From assembly GCA_900312665.1 (NCBI GenBank), contig ONZQ02000013.1, positions 434,001 through 498,000 of the forward strand: DNA of 64,000 bases. Reading direction: 5' to 3'. Of this stretch, positions 10,376-20,984 are shown in pieces (position 1 is the first letter of the stretch; the number at the start of each line of letters is the position of its first letter). The notes under the pieces are model-generated. The model worked only from the letters and a program-made list of their open reading frames with translations, was not told the DNA's origin and made no database searches. This DNA is from Cephalotrichum gorgonifer. Taxonomy: Eukaryota > Ascomycota > Sordariomycetes > Microascales > Microascaceae. A program made the position numbers and the translations under genes.

Positions 10376-11057
10376 GGCCTGGCAGTTCGACGAGCTGAAG
10401 GATCATGCAGTGGATGAGAAGGGGGAACGTTTTCATAGACAAGGGAGTATTACGTCTAACTAAAGTGGCATTGTGTTCTCTCAAGCGTTGAAGCGTCCTT
10501 CCACTTTAGGAGATTATAAATCCAAACATCGCGCTAGTCCGTTTTTTAAAGATCCGTCACTCGAAGCTTAATTTGTGAGGAGGGGAGCGCTAGTATTACA
10601 AATCCGCCTCCGACAGCTTCGTGGGGCTGACACTACCTCACTCTGGAGTATCGCTCCCGCTTCCGAAAATGACTGTGTTTTTGGGCATTGCTTGGCTCGG
10701 ACATAGTTCCTCCGGCTTACGCCGGGCTCGCGCCCGCGGGGCCCGACTTAGTCATCGTTGCTCTAGGATCACCAACCCAGCCCCATCGTCAAAGTTTACC
10801 TAGAACTCGTGCTTTCTATCATAGTGACAGCATTGTAAAATTCACGATGCTTCATGGGCGACGATGGACAAGATTAGTGGGGAACGTGAGAGTGTGGAAT
10901 AGATAAATAGGGAGCTTTCTTCTGCCACAGAGACGAAATAGAACCATCATCATCAGCTAACTACAAGTCCTCAAGCCGACTATCAAACCGCCTCTCTCTC
11001 TTCTAAATCTTGCACTCTCCTAAACTCCCACAAAAATCACGTACAAATCTTCCAAAA
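10376..11057. other. Intergenic region upstream of the imine-reductase-like gene
   Basis: Nothing beyond short motif-free ORFs. The last ~100 bases are C/T- and A-rich leader (CTCTCTCTCTTC, CAAAAATCAC), consistent with promoter and 5' UTR of the plus-strand gene. Confidence 0.55.
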
Positions 11058-11942
11058 ATGTCCAGCGCAACTTTCCTCGGTCTCGGCAACATGGGCTCCG
11101 CCCTCGCCCAGCAGCTCGCAAAGTCCAACACCAACGTAACGGCCTGGAACCGCACCCAGGACCGCCCGGGGGTCAAGGCCGCCGTCGAGGCCGGCGCGAC
11201 ATACGAGCCCTCTGCCGCGGCTGCCATCGCCAAGAACGACATCGTTGTCGTCTGCCTCCTCAACTATGCCGCCCTAACGGAGGTCTTCGCGGCCCTCCCC
11301 GAGGGTGCCCTCTCCGGCAAGACGGTCATCAACTTCACCAACGGCACGCCCAACGACGCGAGCGACATGGGCGCCGCCGTCCTCGCGAAGGGCGCGGCGC
11401 GGTACTTTGACGGCGCGATCATGGTGCCTCCTTACGTCGTGGGCACCCCCGGGAGTACCTTCGTCATCAGCGGGGAGTCGCAGGAGGCGTATTCCACCGT
11501 CTCTGGCCTTCTCGCCGCCTTCGGGAGCGGGCAGTATCTCGGCTCAGAGACAGGAGCGGCGTCGAGGTTCGATAACGGTCTGCTCGTTCAGATGTACGGC
11601 ATGTTCTTGGGGATGTTCCTCGGCCTGGGGATCATGAAGAAGGGGAGCCCGGACGGCAAGATCGGCTCGTCTATCGATGGCATGGTCCCCTTGGTCCAGG
11701 CCCTAGTACCCCTGATGGGCATGATCGCTGCGAGATGGGACGCGGACGAGCATGCCGAGAATGACGGGCACCCGATGAACATGCTGGTTGAGAGCGTTGA
11801 AACTATCAGGCGGACGTGTGAGGAGAGCGGGGTCGACTTCGGGACGATGGAACTATTCCTTGAAAGGATGAAGGCGGCGGAGAAGTCTTACGGAGCGCTC
11901 TCGGGACTTTCCGCTATTGGCCCTGCTCACTTGAAGGAATGA
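11058..11942 (+). CDS. Imine reductase / reductive-aminase-like NADP-dependent oxidoreductase (beta-HAD fold)
   Basis: One exon, 294 residues, from ATG 11058 (AAAATGTCC context). The N-terminal Rossmann motif is FLGLGNMGSALAQQL followed by TAWNRT, the NADP-type beta-2 end. INFTNGTPNDAS and GAIMVPPYVVGTPGS correspond to the conserved active-site and hinge strings of fungal reductive aminases and other imine reductases. The C-terminal helical domain (MYGMFLGMFLGLGIM, ending GLSAIGPAHLKE) supplies the other half of the dimeric active site in this family. The catalytic lysine of 3-hydroxyisobutyrate and 6-phosphogluconate dehydrogenases is not apparent, which also favours the imine reductase group. 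It would use NADPH to reduce imines formed from ketones and amines; the natural substrate is unknown. Confidence 0.85.
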   Translation: MSSATFLGLGNMGSALAQQLAKSNTNVTAWNRTQDRPGVKAAVEAGATYEPSAAAAIAKNDIVVVCLLNYAALTEVFAALPEGALSGKTVINFTNGTPNDASDMGAAVLAKGAARYFDGAIMVPPYVVGTPGSTFVISGESQEAYSTVSGLLAAFGSGQYLGSETGAASRFDNGLLVQMYGMFLGMFLGLGIMKKGSPDGKIGSSIDGMVPLVQALVPLMGMIAARWDADEHAENDGHPMNMLVESVETIRRTCEESGVDFGTMELFLERMKAAEKSYGALSGLSAIGPAHLKE

Positions 11943-12342
11943 GGTGGTAGTAGAGCTGGGAGGTGTGGGAGATGTGCGGGGCATGATATATATGGGCTGA
12001 GTGGTGGCCAATCGCGTGGTACTGTCAGAACTATAATAGGATCCCCCTGTGTTTTTTTCACCTAGACTAAGATTAAATTTGGACTCGTATTATCACTCGC
12101 CCGCTATCAAATAGTATCAAGTCTACAGGAGTTACGCCAGTTCCAATCGTGCAGGCCTTCGCTCCATAGCCGCGAAGTGGCTCTATATTCCTACCAGGAG
12201 TTTTAGAAGATCACGGTCGACAAGAGGGAAGGTGAAAACGTACGCAGCAGTCTGGACGCGGATTATTATTGTTACTCTAACCTCCCCTAAACTCTCACTA
12301 CTTTCCCGCTCCACTCACATCTAGGGGCATCGCCCTCCCGCT
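11943..12342. other. Convergent 3' spacer
   Basis: The 400-bp space between the 3' ends of the imine-reductase-like and GST genes. Nothing recognisable. Confidence 0.6.
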
Positions 12343-13092
12343 TTACGGGATGCCCCCAGCCGCTATTCCCGCAGCGCGCCGCTCCTCGTTAATCTTCACC
12401 ACGAGAGGACGCTCATGCATCCGGTCTAGCCAGGCCTTGACCCTGGGGTACTTGTCGTAGAACGAGTCGCCTAGCAGACGAGGGACGATCCGCTGCCACG
12501 CGATGAACGAGAGGTCAGCGTAGGTGCACTTGTCCCCGACGAGCCAGTCGCGCCCGTCCAGGGCCCTCTCCAGCACGCTCGTCACGCGGTCGATCTCGCC
12601 GAGGTAGCGGTCAATGGCGAGGGGGAGCTTCTCGGAGGCGTAGTTGAGGAACCAGAAGGCCTGTCCGTAGTACGGACCCTGGCCGGACACCTGGAAGTGG
12701 AGCCACTGCTTGCAGAGGTACTTGTTGGTCGTGTCGTCGTAGCTGAGCTTGTGCTCCTTGTCGTACTGCTCGATGAGGTACTCCACGATGGCGCCGGACT
12801 CCCAGAGGGTGAGGCCGGTGTTCGGGTCCTCGATGGCGGGGAGCCGGCCGTTGGGGTTGATCAACACGTAGGGCTCGTTCTTCACCTCCGCGAAAGTGAC
12901 GAACGTGGCCTTGTAGGGGATGCCGAGCTCCTCCATGATGAGGGCCACCTTCCAGGGGTTGGGGCCCGAGTGGTGGGACCAGAGGGTGATGGGCTGCATG
13001 GTGGCTGTAGCAAGGTTGGTGTTTTGAGGGATGGTTTGTTCAGTTGGCTTGGTGAAGGCTGCTGCTGTGGTGAAATAGGAAGACACATTCAT
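12343..13092 (-). CDS. Glutathione S-transferase, Ure2/GTT-like fungal class
   Basis: A single exon with two possible starts. ATG 13092 gives 249 residues. The internal ATG 12999 (MQPITLWSHHSGPNPWK) gives 218, the usual cytosolic length; the extra 31 residues (Ser/Thr-rich, few acidic) could be a leader. The thioredoxin-fold domain shows NPNGRLPAI with the cis-proline and LWESGAIVEYL, where Glu-Ser binds the glutamyl end of glutathione. The all-alpha C-terminal domain contains WLVGDKCTYADLSFIAW, the N-capping box region. The class is the Ure2p-like group used by fungi in detoxification; it is not the zeta class that acts as maleylpyruvate/maleylacetoacetate isomerase. It is convergent with the imine-reductase-like gene. 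Substrate unknown. Confidence 0.92.
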   Translation of the reverse strand: MNVSSYFTTAAAFTKPTEQTIPQNTNLATATMQPITLWSHHSGPNPWKVALIMEELGIPYKATFVTFAEVKNEPYVLINPNGRLPAIEDPNTGLTLWESGAIVEYLIEQYDKEHKLSYDDTTNKYLCKQWLHFQVSGQGPYYGQAFWFLNYASEKLPLAIDRYLGEIDRVTSVLERALDGRDWLVGDKCTYADLSFIAWQRIVPRLLGDSFYDKYPRVKAWLDRMHERPLVVKINEERRAAGIAAGGIP

Positions 13093-14487
13093 GACACTAC
13101 GGGGAAGACATCGTTATATATACATGTTGTGCAAGTCATGTAAAACGTCGGACCCGCTTTGGCGGTGAGTATTTGTATAACTAGGTGGGGTTAACAACGA
13201 ACTGCCCTCATATCACGCCCGTCGTCGTCTCGGCGTTACACATGGCGTCTTTTTCCAAGGTTTCAAATGTCTCATAGGTTCTCAACAGGGTGGGCGCCCA
13301 CCATTCCGAGCTCCGAAGTGGAGTACAGAGGGGCGCAGGCCGGAGTTTCGGAACGGACCATGGAGTCGGACTGTGGCTCCCTGTGCATGACAAATACAAA
13401 CATAGTTTACGCGTATGTCTGATCGCCTATCCGTACAATGTTGCCGAACCCCACATTATTTAGTCGATCTCTTCCATTTCTCCCCGCCCGCTGCTGAAGA
13501 GAGCATAGTTACCCGTCGGTATCGACATCATGGTTCAGTCCGAGTCCAGTCCCGCGGAAACCTTCCCTTTCCAGCCTAAGTGGCATGTTACAGTAACTAT
13601 GAATAACACCTCCTGGGCGAGGCATAGACCAATTGCAGCCCAGTGGGCCCAGCGACGGTTCCCAATTTATAAGAATCCCCCGCTGCTGACTGGTCCGGAC
13701 CATGAAATTCGGTGCCAGCTCCATATTCTCGGAAGTATTGGTAGGAGAGTTGTCTTTAACTCGTTTACTCCCAGATAGGTAAGGTACTCTGGCTCTCGCA
13801 GCATCCAAAGTGCGGTTTCCGCCACTTTGGCGAGGTGGTAATTGTACAGAGTGGAAATGAACACATGCATCCAGTTTTTCCCTTTCTCGGATGAAATTGG
13901 GGGAGAGCGGGGTGGGCTTGAAGGAGTAGCAGCCCTCGCGGATGCAGCTTGCCACTTTATGCCTATGCCGTACTGTGCAGCTACTCTGGGAGCACATGTG
14001 GTAGGCAACGTGGTTCTCGCCGTCCGAATTTCACATTCCAGCCCCCGAGCGTTCTCACAACATATGGTCACAACATAGGGGTATTTGTTGGGAATCAATT
14101 TTGACCCTGCTGTTCCCCTCAGCGTGCGAGATCTGTGAAGCCGAAGGCCGAGCGCTTTTGAATTTATAAGCAGTCTTCGTGGTGAAGCGACACTTGAGAT
14201 TTGTGAGCTTGGGGTGTCGATTTGTGAGATTGGGGCAACACGGTGGCGTCCAAGGCTTTTTGGGGTGGACGAGGCAACAAATAGGTTAATATAGGCGCCA
14301 ACTAGAAGAAAGATGTATACGAGAGGATATGGAAATATAAGGATCTGAATGCCCTCGTTGACTTTCAACACTAACCCCCGTCCGAAAGTGCCAACTTCCA
14401 TTCGAATCATCAAGAAAAGAACTTCTCTCACTCCAAATTGTACACAATATCATACCTACCTATACCTACGCCATCAGACAGCCCAAA
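13093..14487. other. Intergenic region between divergent GST and SDR genes
   Basis: A 1.4-kb divergent spacer. A minus-strand open frame of 254 codons (13667-14431) exists but has no motif, starts at TTG and overlaps the SDR leader; it is not called a gene. No repeat or RNA gene was found. Confidence 0.55.
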
Positions 14488-15552
14488 ATGTCTTCGGACC
14501 CAGCAGCAAACATGGACAATCAGTTCGCCACCGACCTGACCCAAACCGTCCACAAGGCCGAGTACGGCTCCATCTCGCCGACCCGCCCCGAGCTCAGCCA
14601 GGCCGGCCGAACAGTCCTCATAACGGGCGGCGCATCCGGAATCGGCCTCTCCACCGCCGAGAACTTCATCCGGGCCAAGGCCGCCGCCGTCGTCATCGTC
14701 GGCCGCCGCGCGTCCGTCCTCGCCGAGGCCCGCGCCGCGCTGCAGAAGAAGGCGCTCCAGCTCGGGGAAGATACCGTAATCGTCGCCCAGGTCTGCGACG
14801 TGGCTGACCGAGAGTCGGTCGTTGCGCTCTGGGATAGACTCGCGGAGCTGGGCGTCGTGATCGACGTGCTGGTTCTGAACGCGGCGAGAGTGTCGGAGTC
14901 GGTGCCGCTCCTGGAGGTTGGCGTCGAGGAGCTCACGGCTGCGTTTGAGGCTAACGTGCTCGGGCCGTATCACCTCGCCCAAATGTTTTACAGACAGCCT
15001 AGCAGCGGCCCAAAGGTATCATATCTTCCTACTACGCGTGCATGAAGCGGTTGCTAACCTTTGGTCAAGTCCATCGTGTACTTGTCGACCCTCGCTATAA
15101 ATACCTTCTATCCATCGCATGCAACCACAGCCACTCATACCCCTGCGTATGGACTGGGGAAGAACGCCGGAACCCTCACTTTTTCGCTGATGGCGAAAGA
15201 CGTTTCACCCAACGAGCTCCAGATAGTGGCTTTCCACCCAGGAAGCGTATTCGGGAAACCATGGCAAGACGCCGGTATCCCGCAGGACAGGCTGCCATTT
15301 GACGATAGTATGTGGACATCTCCTAACACGCTCGTTATTCCAGTACTAATGCCCTGATTCGCAGTGTCCCTGCCATCTGCGTTTGCGGTGTGGGCCGCTT
15401 CCAAGGAAGCCAAGTTTGCGCACGGGAGATTCCTTTGGGCGGCTTGGGACGTCGATGAGCTTGCCTCCGGGCCCCTGAGGGAGCGTATCGAGTCGGATGA
15501 CGACTTCCTTAGGGTTGGCGTTAGTGGGTTGAAGGGTGTTAAGAAGGCCTAG
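14488..15552 (+). CDS. Short-chain dehydrogenase/reductase (SDR)
   Basis: Exons 14488-15015, 15070-15307 and 15365-15552 (introns 54 and 57 bp) encode 317 residues. The classical SDR signature is complete: cofactor loop TGGASGIG (about 51-58), VLNAA at the NNAG position, and catalytic Tyr and Lys in AYGLGKNA, reached only after splicing intron 1. Arg-Arg after VIVG in the second strand suggests NADPH. HPGSVFGKPW matches the PG motif after the active site. The C-terminus is short and soluble. The substrate cannot be inferred; no obvious pathway partner adjoins it, though an imine-reductase-like enzyme and a GST lie upstream. Intron 2 ends with TTCGCAG and the codon ATG is rebuilt across it. 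Confidence 0.92.
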
Positions 15553-16072
15553 CAACAGCTGTGGTAGGATAATGTGTGATATAGACTAGGAGGGGTTGTC
15601 ACCTATCAATTTGTAACTCAGGATGTTGCCATCATGCCTTAGTCGCTATGCTATGTGACCCTAGGCCTATTCCCCGTGCCAATCAAACCATATCACTTCG
15701 GTAAACGATGAATAGTTGTACCTTTTTCTTATCAGAAGATGCCGATTTTTTCCGATGAAGGGAAGATGTCAGTGATTTCTTTCGTCTTAGATAGGTCGTT
15801 CTTATTCTCCCGTAAAATGGGACAGAGGAGAAACTCGGTTAGGAGGTATTGGCAGGCCGGGTAGGTGGCGGTGCCTCAGATTGTCAGGATGCTGCGTGGT
15901 ATGCCATGATATTGGCGGTATTTCAATGTTCTGATTTTAATCATGCACTTCTTCCACTCGAGATAAAGGAATGGATGGTACGAGTGAGTATGGTACCAAC
16001 AAACTCTCTTACGGCGGGATAACGTAACTTATATATTGGGTATCTAGTGTGACCACCTACTATGGTAGTGAC
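15553..16072. other. Convergent 3' spacer between SDR and the double-zinc regulator
   Basis: 520 bp, AT-richer than the flanking genes. No feature recognised. Confidence 0.6.
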
Positions 16073-18405
16073 TCAAGGGTGGAATGGGCCGGCCTGGGGC
16101 CCAAATACAAGATCCCAGTCCTCCTGTCTCCCAAACCACGGAAACAGAGGCACCTGGACCCCCTCCCCGTCTCCAAAGCCATCCCCGTCGTCGCCGACAA
16201 ACGCGCCAACCGTGTCCCACGCGACCCCGTCCATACCGAAGCCTGCATGCACCGAGTGAGAGGTCTCAGCGCCTATAGTCGAGGGCGAATAGTCCCCCGC
16301 GGGCAGCGTGCCATCTGGCAGGACCCCGGGAGGGCAGCCGGCTGCAGGTATATCCGCAACCGCCACCTCCATCGTGTCCCCGACCGGGACCTCCGCCACG
16401 TCCCCTTCCACCCGTTCCGGTCTGGCATCGTCATCGCCGTCGTCATCGCCATTAGAGAACCCCGCACGCCGGAGGAGGCTATGTATCGCCAACCTCTCCC
16501 TGGCCTCCATCCCAAACTTCTTCTCCTGCTCCGGGTCCCCCCCGCCCATCATCGCCGGATCCGGCGGCGGCGACATCGACGCGCCCGTCCGGCGCCTCTG
16601 CGCCGACTGCCGCCTCAGCAGCTGCAGCTGCTGCGAGAACGACTTCTGCAGGCGCTCCAGCTCCTCTATGATGGGCGACACGAGCCTGGAGGACGGGAAG
16701 AAGCGCTTCAGCGCCGCGATGCACAGGTCGACCCTGCTGGCGGCGAACTCGGGCGTGGGCCGCTGCGGGCACCGTCCAAAGCGCGAGATGAAGAGGAGCA
16801 TGCGCACGGACTGGTAGACGCAGATGGCGGTGTCGAACTCGAAGAGGTGGTGCGAGGTGCTCTGCTGGTTCAGCGTCGTGAGGAGCTGGATGATGGCCGA
16901 GGAGTGGTGGAGGCAGGCCAGCTCGGCGGAGGCCAGGTTGTCCGGGTGCGTGGCCTTTAGGACCGGGGAGGGCGCCGCCTCTGGATATCCCGGGAGGAGG
17001 ATGCGGTAGAGGTCGAAGTGGGCGCCGTGCCAAGAGATGTGCATGAGGATCCGCCGGGGCAGCCAGGGGCTCAGCAGGAGCTCGGGGATCTCGTCTGGAG
17101 AGAGCTGCGTCCCGTTGGGCATCATCGCGCCAATCTCGTCTAGGGCTTGCTGGTGGTGGCGAATGAGGTCCGTCAGCGATGGCAGGGGTTCATCGAGGGA
17201 GACGAGGCTCCTGGTCAGTTTCATGATGTCTCTCCTGACCGACTCGAGTCTAACGGTCAGGCTGTAGGCCCCGTACTCGGCTGAGTTCTCGGCGCTGAAC
17301 TTCTCCTCGGGGAGGGGGAACTCGAGGTAGATGGATTCGGTCGGGCAGAGCTCGAACTGGGCGAGGCCGTGGGCGAAGTACCTCTCGACGATCTTCAGAG
17401 ACCACACTATCCGGCGCCTCACCTCCCTCGCTATAGGATCCAACTCCGGGTGCTCGTGGTTGAGCCGCATGGCGGCCGCGAACCGAGCAGCCATAGCTGT
17501 CAGCATGAAGGCCCTCTCGAAGCGCCCCGATTCCATGCGGTGATGGATGATGAGCAGGAGGGTCTGCAGGCGCGGGACGGTCGGGCACTCGAGGTGCTGC
17601 CATATGCTCTGCTCCGCGCTCTGGACCCATCGCGAGGCCTGGTCGCGGTCGTAGCCCGTGTGCTGGGCCGCCACGGCACACAGCGCGAAGGCGAGGGCGA
17701 TGTGGAACTGGCCGTCGCGGCACCGCTTCTTGGTCGTCTCGGGGTGGAGAAAGGCGTAGGACGGCAGCGGGTATATCAGTTCGAAGAAGTTGTCTACAAG
17801 GGATAGCATATCCTGTGTGATTCCGGTTCGCGGGGTTGGAGTGGCGTCGTGGCGGACGACTATACTCTCCCGTGATTCGTCGGGGGAGAGGGTCGGACTC
17901 GAAGCTGAGCTCTCGGTAGCAGTCTCCCGGCCCTTAATGGGACGCTTCAGTTCGGGATAGGTGCAGGTGCGCCCGCTGCGTCCGCAATGGGTGCACTGCG
18001 GCGTGTCTCCGGAGCATCGCACCTTCTTCTGGCGGCATGCCAGGCACGCCCTGACTCCTCGTAGCCGACGAGGTTTGGCGAGACCTGTGGTCTCATCCTC
18101 TGCGGGGTTCGGAAAAGAGAGTGGGAGAGAGCAGGTGAGGCGGAGGCGGGCACAATTGCCGCAGGTGTCTTTACGCTTATCGCAACGGACCTATGCATAG
18201 TATGGATGGTTAGACAACTCGTAGGCCTGAAGTGAAGTGGCAGTCTGGCGAAGAGAAGTAGAAGAGGGAGGGAGGGACGTGGGCGACACCGGGTTCATAC
18301 CTTGCGCCATCTACATTGAGCGCATGGTTCACGCTTCGGGGTTGAAGCCCGTGACCTAAAAGAGCCTACAAAGGACTCCATTCCGATGTGAAGGGTCTCC
18401 GGCAT
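16073..18405 (-). CDS. Fungal transcription factor with two tandem Zn2Cys6 clusters
   Basis: Exons 18301-18405 and 16073-18190 (intron 110 bp with a GTCTAAC branch site) encode 740 residues. Splicing joins CAQCRWRK to VRCDKRKDTCGNC, giving a perfect first cluster C28-x2-C31-x6-C38-x6-C45-x2-C48-x6-C55. A second perfect cluster follows after a 28-residue linker: C84-x2-C87-x6-C94-x6-C101-x2-C104-x6-C111. The middle region (LVDNFFELIYPLPSYAFLHP, then a long helical part with RRRIVWSLKIVERYF) is the fungal-specific regulator domain. The C-terminal tail is acidic and Gly-rich. A single cluster binds CGG triplets, usually as a dimer; two in one chain could read two triplets alone. ATG 18405 is chosen as nearest to the first cluster; the upstream open frame contains no motif. 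It neighbours a sulfatase and, beyond it, a sugar transporter. Confidence 0.88.
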
Positions 18406-19412
18406 GGCGACGGACTTCGATTTTGAGATGGGGCTTCCCTTCCCGAGAATCGGTAGGCTGTCGAAGGAGGGTACGTGCTGAAAAGTCCCGGGAAATGAGG
18501 TCATCAGGAGGGGAGCCATATATGGACAAATATGGGGAACTAGTAGGGGTGTGGGCACCATACAAGTACCTAGCGTGTTGGCAGAGTGGGACGTTGCAGA
18601 TCGTCCCCTCGTATCTGGGGTGGTCACTTCGAGTCCTGTTTGGGGAAAGCTCCACGGTGCAAAAGCACCTTTGGTGGGGAGATTAGACTGTGGGAGCACG
18701 CCTTTTCATGTCCGCGTGGTATAATCTTCTCCCCTAGCCCGATGCAGCTAGTCATTGCCAGCTGCTGATAGTGCTTGAAATCCTCGCACACACACATGTC
18801 TAGTGCGATAGTCGGTTCGTTCCTGTCCCATGTGACAACGGAAGGTTTGCAAAGCACAACTGGGCAATATTATGCAAACCACTGCCTTGGTACAGCCCCA
18901 GTATCACCAAGAAGGAGCAAGGAGCAAGGGTGAGCTGCATCCTTATCGTAATTAAGGGAAAGAAAGGGTTGCCAGGGCAAGACCGATAGACGCCGTTTCC
19001 ATTCACACGATACCATATACGTACGTACATAATTTAGCACCCTTGTTAGTAAGTCTAAGATAGGAAGGGATGATAGGAGGAATTACACGACGGCTAAAAT
19101 TACTGAACCAGAAACTCGGGAATACTTTGCCGCATGGATCAGATGTGGGCCAAGGCATTTATTGCTCCCACATAGACTCAATTGGCTAGTTGATTAGCAC
19201 AAAGCACACACACATAATAATAGTACTTGTACACACACACACGCGCGCGCTTGCTTGCCCGCTTATCTCCCCCGAGCTGCAGCTTGATCTCCACCGTAGA
19301 GGTTGTGGTAACTAGGTGTACAGTACGGAGTATTTTTCAAACTTATTAACCCCCGATAGACCCACGCGCGCTACCAATATTCTATTGCCCTATCCTCACT
19401 CCATCCGCCCTG
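18406..19412. other. Upstream region of the double-zinc regulator
   Basis: A 1-kb spacer. An open minus-strand frame extends upstream of the chosen ATG to 18699 but is motif-free. It holds the CA/CG dinucleotide tract at 19230-19250. No gene seen. Confidence 0.55.
19230..19250. repeat. (CA)n(CG)n alternating purine-pyrimidine tract
   Basis: About 21 bases of ACACAC then GCGCGC, preceded by a shorter CACACACA run at 19205-19213. Strict purine-pyrimidine alternation of this kind can adopt Z-DNA; a simple microsatellite is the plain reading. Confidence 0.8.
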
Positions 19413-20984
19413 TCAATCCGTGCCGTTCACAGCAACGCTTATCTTCACCGAAGGAGCCTCGATCGCCGGGTGAATCGGCTCGTCGCCAATCTGCTCCATC
19501 TTTAGTTCTAGTAGTCTCGTCATGTCCTTGACGACGGCCTGATAGCCGGGCTCATGGTAGACGTTGAACAGCTCCAGCGGATCCTGCTCGCAGTCAAACA
19601 GCTCCCACTCCTTCTCGTCCTCGCCGCCGGGGCGGCTCCCCTCGACGCCCAGCTGCTCGTTGTACCAGTAGATGAGCTTGTACCGCTGGTTGCGGATGCC
19701 GTAGTGCGCGTAGCACCCGTGCATCACGTCGTTGTGCATCCAGTACCGGTGGTACGCGATCTGCTGCCAGTCCAGCGGCGCCCGCCCGCGGAGCAGGCTG
19801 CGGAACGACACGCCCTGCATGTAGTTCGGCGTCGTCACGCGCGCGAAGTCGAGGAACGTCGGCGCGAAGTCCACATTGCAGATGATGTCGTCGCAGACCG
19901 TGCCCGGCGCGATCTCCGCCGGGTACCGGATGAGGAACGGCATCTGGAACGACTCCTCGTACATGAAGCGCTTGTCGAACCACCCGTGCTCGCCCAGGAA
20001 GAAGCCCTGGTCGGACGTGTAGATGACGATGGTGTTCTCCGCGAGCCCGTTGGCCTCGAGGTAGTCGAGCATACGGCCCACGTTGTCGTCCACGGATTGG
20101 ATCACCCGGAGGTACCTCTGCATGTACCGCTGGAACTTGAACTCGGAGAGCTCGACGTCGTCCTTGAACGTGAAGACGGTCCCATCGTCCTTGTCGATGA
20201 GCTTCAGCCCTGCCGCCGCCGCGGGGATCTTCCTGTGGCCGCCCCCCTCTAATATCAGCTCGCCGATGCGGCTGCCGCCGTCTGGCTGTACGAGCCCGAG
20301 GTCCTTGTATGTGAGGTCCTCCTCTACGCGCATCTTCGCTACGCTGGCGGCCTTGGCACGGTTCTTATAGTCGTCTGTGTACGTCTCCGGCACGCGGATC
20401 TTGTCCGTGTACAGGCCCTTGTGCTTGTCGTCGCACTCCCACGACCTGTGAGGCGCCTTGTGGTGGCACATGACGAAGAATGGCTTGCCGCTGTCCTTGG
20501 TCTCCGTGATCCAGTCAAGGCACTTGTCCGTAATGATGTCGCTGACATAGCCCGGCTCCACGGTCGTGCCCTCAGGCCCGATGAACTCCGGGTCCCAGTA
20601 GTCGCCCTGGCCGGGTAGGATTGACCAGTAGTCGAACCCGGTAGGCTCGTGCTCGGAGCCCTCGCCCAGGTGCCACTTGCCGACCATGCTGGTCCTGTAG
20701 CCGCCTGTCCTCAGGTGCTTAGCCACATTGGGAATCCGCTTGTTGATTTTGCTGTCGAGGGTGATGACGCCATTGACATGGTTATGTGTGCCAGTCAGGA
20801 TTGCCGCTCGAGACGGCGTGCAAATGGAGTTGGTGACGTAACAGTGGTTGAACTTCATCCCCTCCGTCGCCAACCTGTCGATGTTGGGGGTATGGTTGAT
20901 GCCAGCTCCATAGCAACTGATTGCTTTGGAGGCATGGTCATCAGCCATGATGAAGAGGATGTTAGGCCTCTGTTGGGGCGACAT
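19413..20984 (-). CDS. Sulfatase (formylglycine-dependent, cytosolic)
   Basis: An intronless gene of 523 residues. ATG 20984 is the first real start; the longer frame begins at GTG. The metal-binding ADD (14-16) and the sulfatase signature NSICTPSRAAILTG are present, with Cys55 as the residue matured to formylglycine. GKWHLG supplies the second signature lysine and histidine, and SDQGFFLGEHGW the C-terminal metal site. A DUF4976-like C-terminal part (QRYKLIYWYN, DPLELFN) completes the full-length enzyme. No signal peptide is visible, so it should act in the cytosol on imported sulfate esters, as fungal choline- and arylsulfatases do in sulfur scavenging. It is divergent from a sugar transporter across a 945-bp spacer, so an imported sulfated sugar is conceivable but unproven. 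Confidence 0.93.
   Translation of the reverse strand: MSPQQRPNILFIMADDHASKAISCYGAGINHTPNIDRLATEGMKFNHCYVTNSICTPSRAAILTGTHNHVNGVITLDSKINKRIPNVAKHLRTGGYRTSMVGKWHLGEGSEHEPTGFDYWSILPGQGDYWDPEFIGPEGTTVEPGYVSDIITDKCLDWITETKDSGKPFFVMCHHKAPHRSWECDDKHKGLYTDKIRVPETYTDDYKNRAKAASVAKMRVEEDLTYKDLGLVQPDGGSRIGELILEGGGHRKIPAAAAGLKLIDKDDGTVFTFKDDVELSEFKFQRYMQRYLRVIQSVDDNVGRMLDYLEANGLAENTIVIYTSDQGFFLGEHGWFDKRFMYEESFQMPFLIRYPAEIAPGTVCDDIICNVDFAPTFLDFARVTTPNYMQGVSFRSLLRGRAPLDWQQIAYHRYWMHNDVMHGCYAHYGIRNQRYKLIYWYNEQLGVEGSRPGGEDEKEWELFDCEQDPLELFNVYHEPGYQAVVKDMTRLLELKMEQIGDEPIHPAIEAPSVKISVAVNGTD

Noticed and set aside
12343..13092. GST as the missing maleylpyruvate isomerase
   Set aside because: It is Ure2-like, lacks the zeta-class SSCxW-type motif and lies about 37 kb from the gentisate genes.
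13667..14431. 254-codon open frame on the minus strand between GST and SDR genes
   Set aside because: It starts at TTG, has no recognisable motif or intron support, and overlaps the leader of the divergent SDR gene.
16049..16960. 303-codon plus-strand frame
   Set aside because: Antisense shadow of the double-zinc regulator with Arg/Pro/His-rich composition.
18406..18699. N-terminal extension of the double-zinc regulator
   Set aside because: The upstream open frame begins at a non-ATG codon and contains no conserved motif; ATG 18405 is closer to the first cluster.
19554..20252. 232-codon plus-strand frame
   Set aside because: Antisense shadow of the sulfatase; Val/Leu/Arg-biased composition and no domain.
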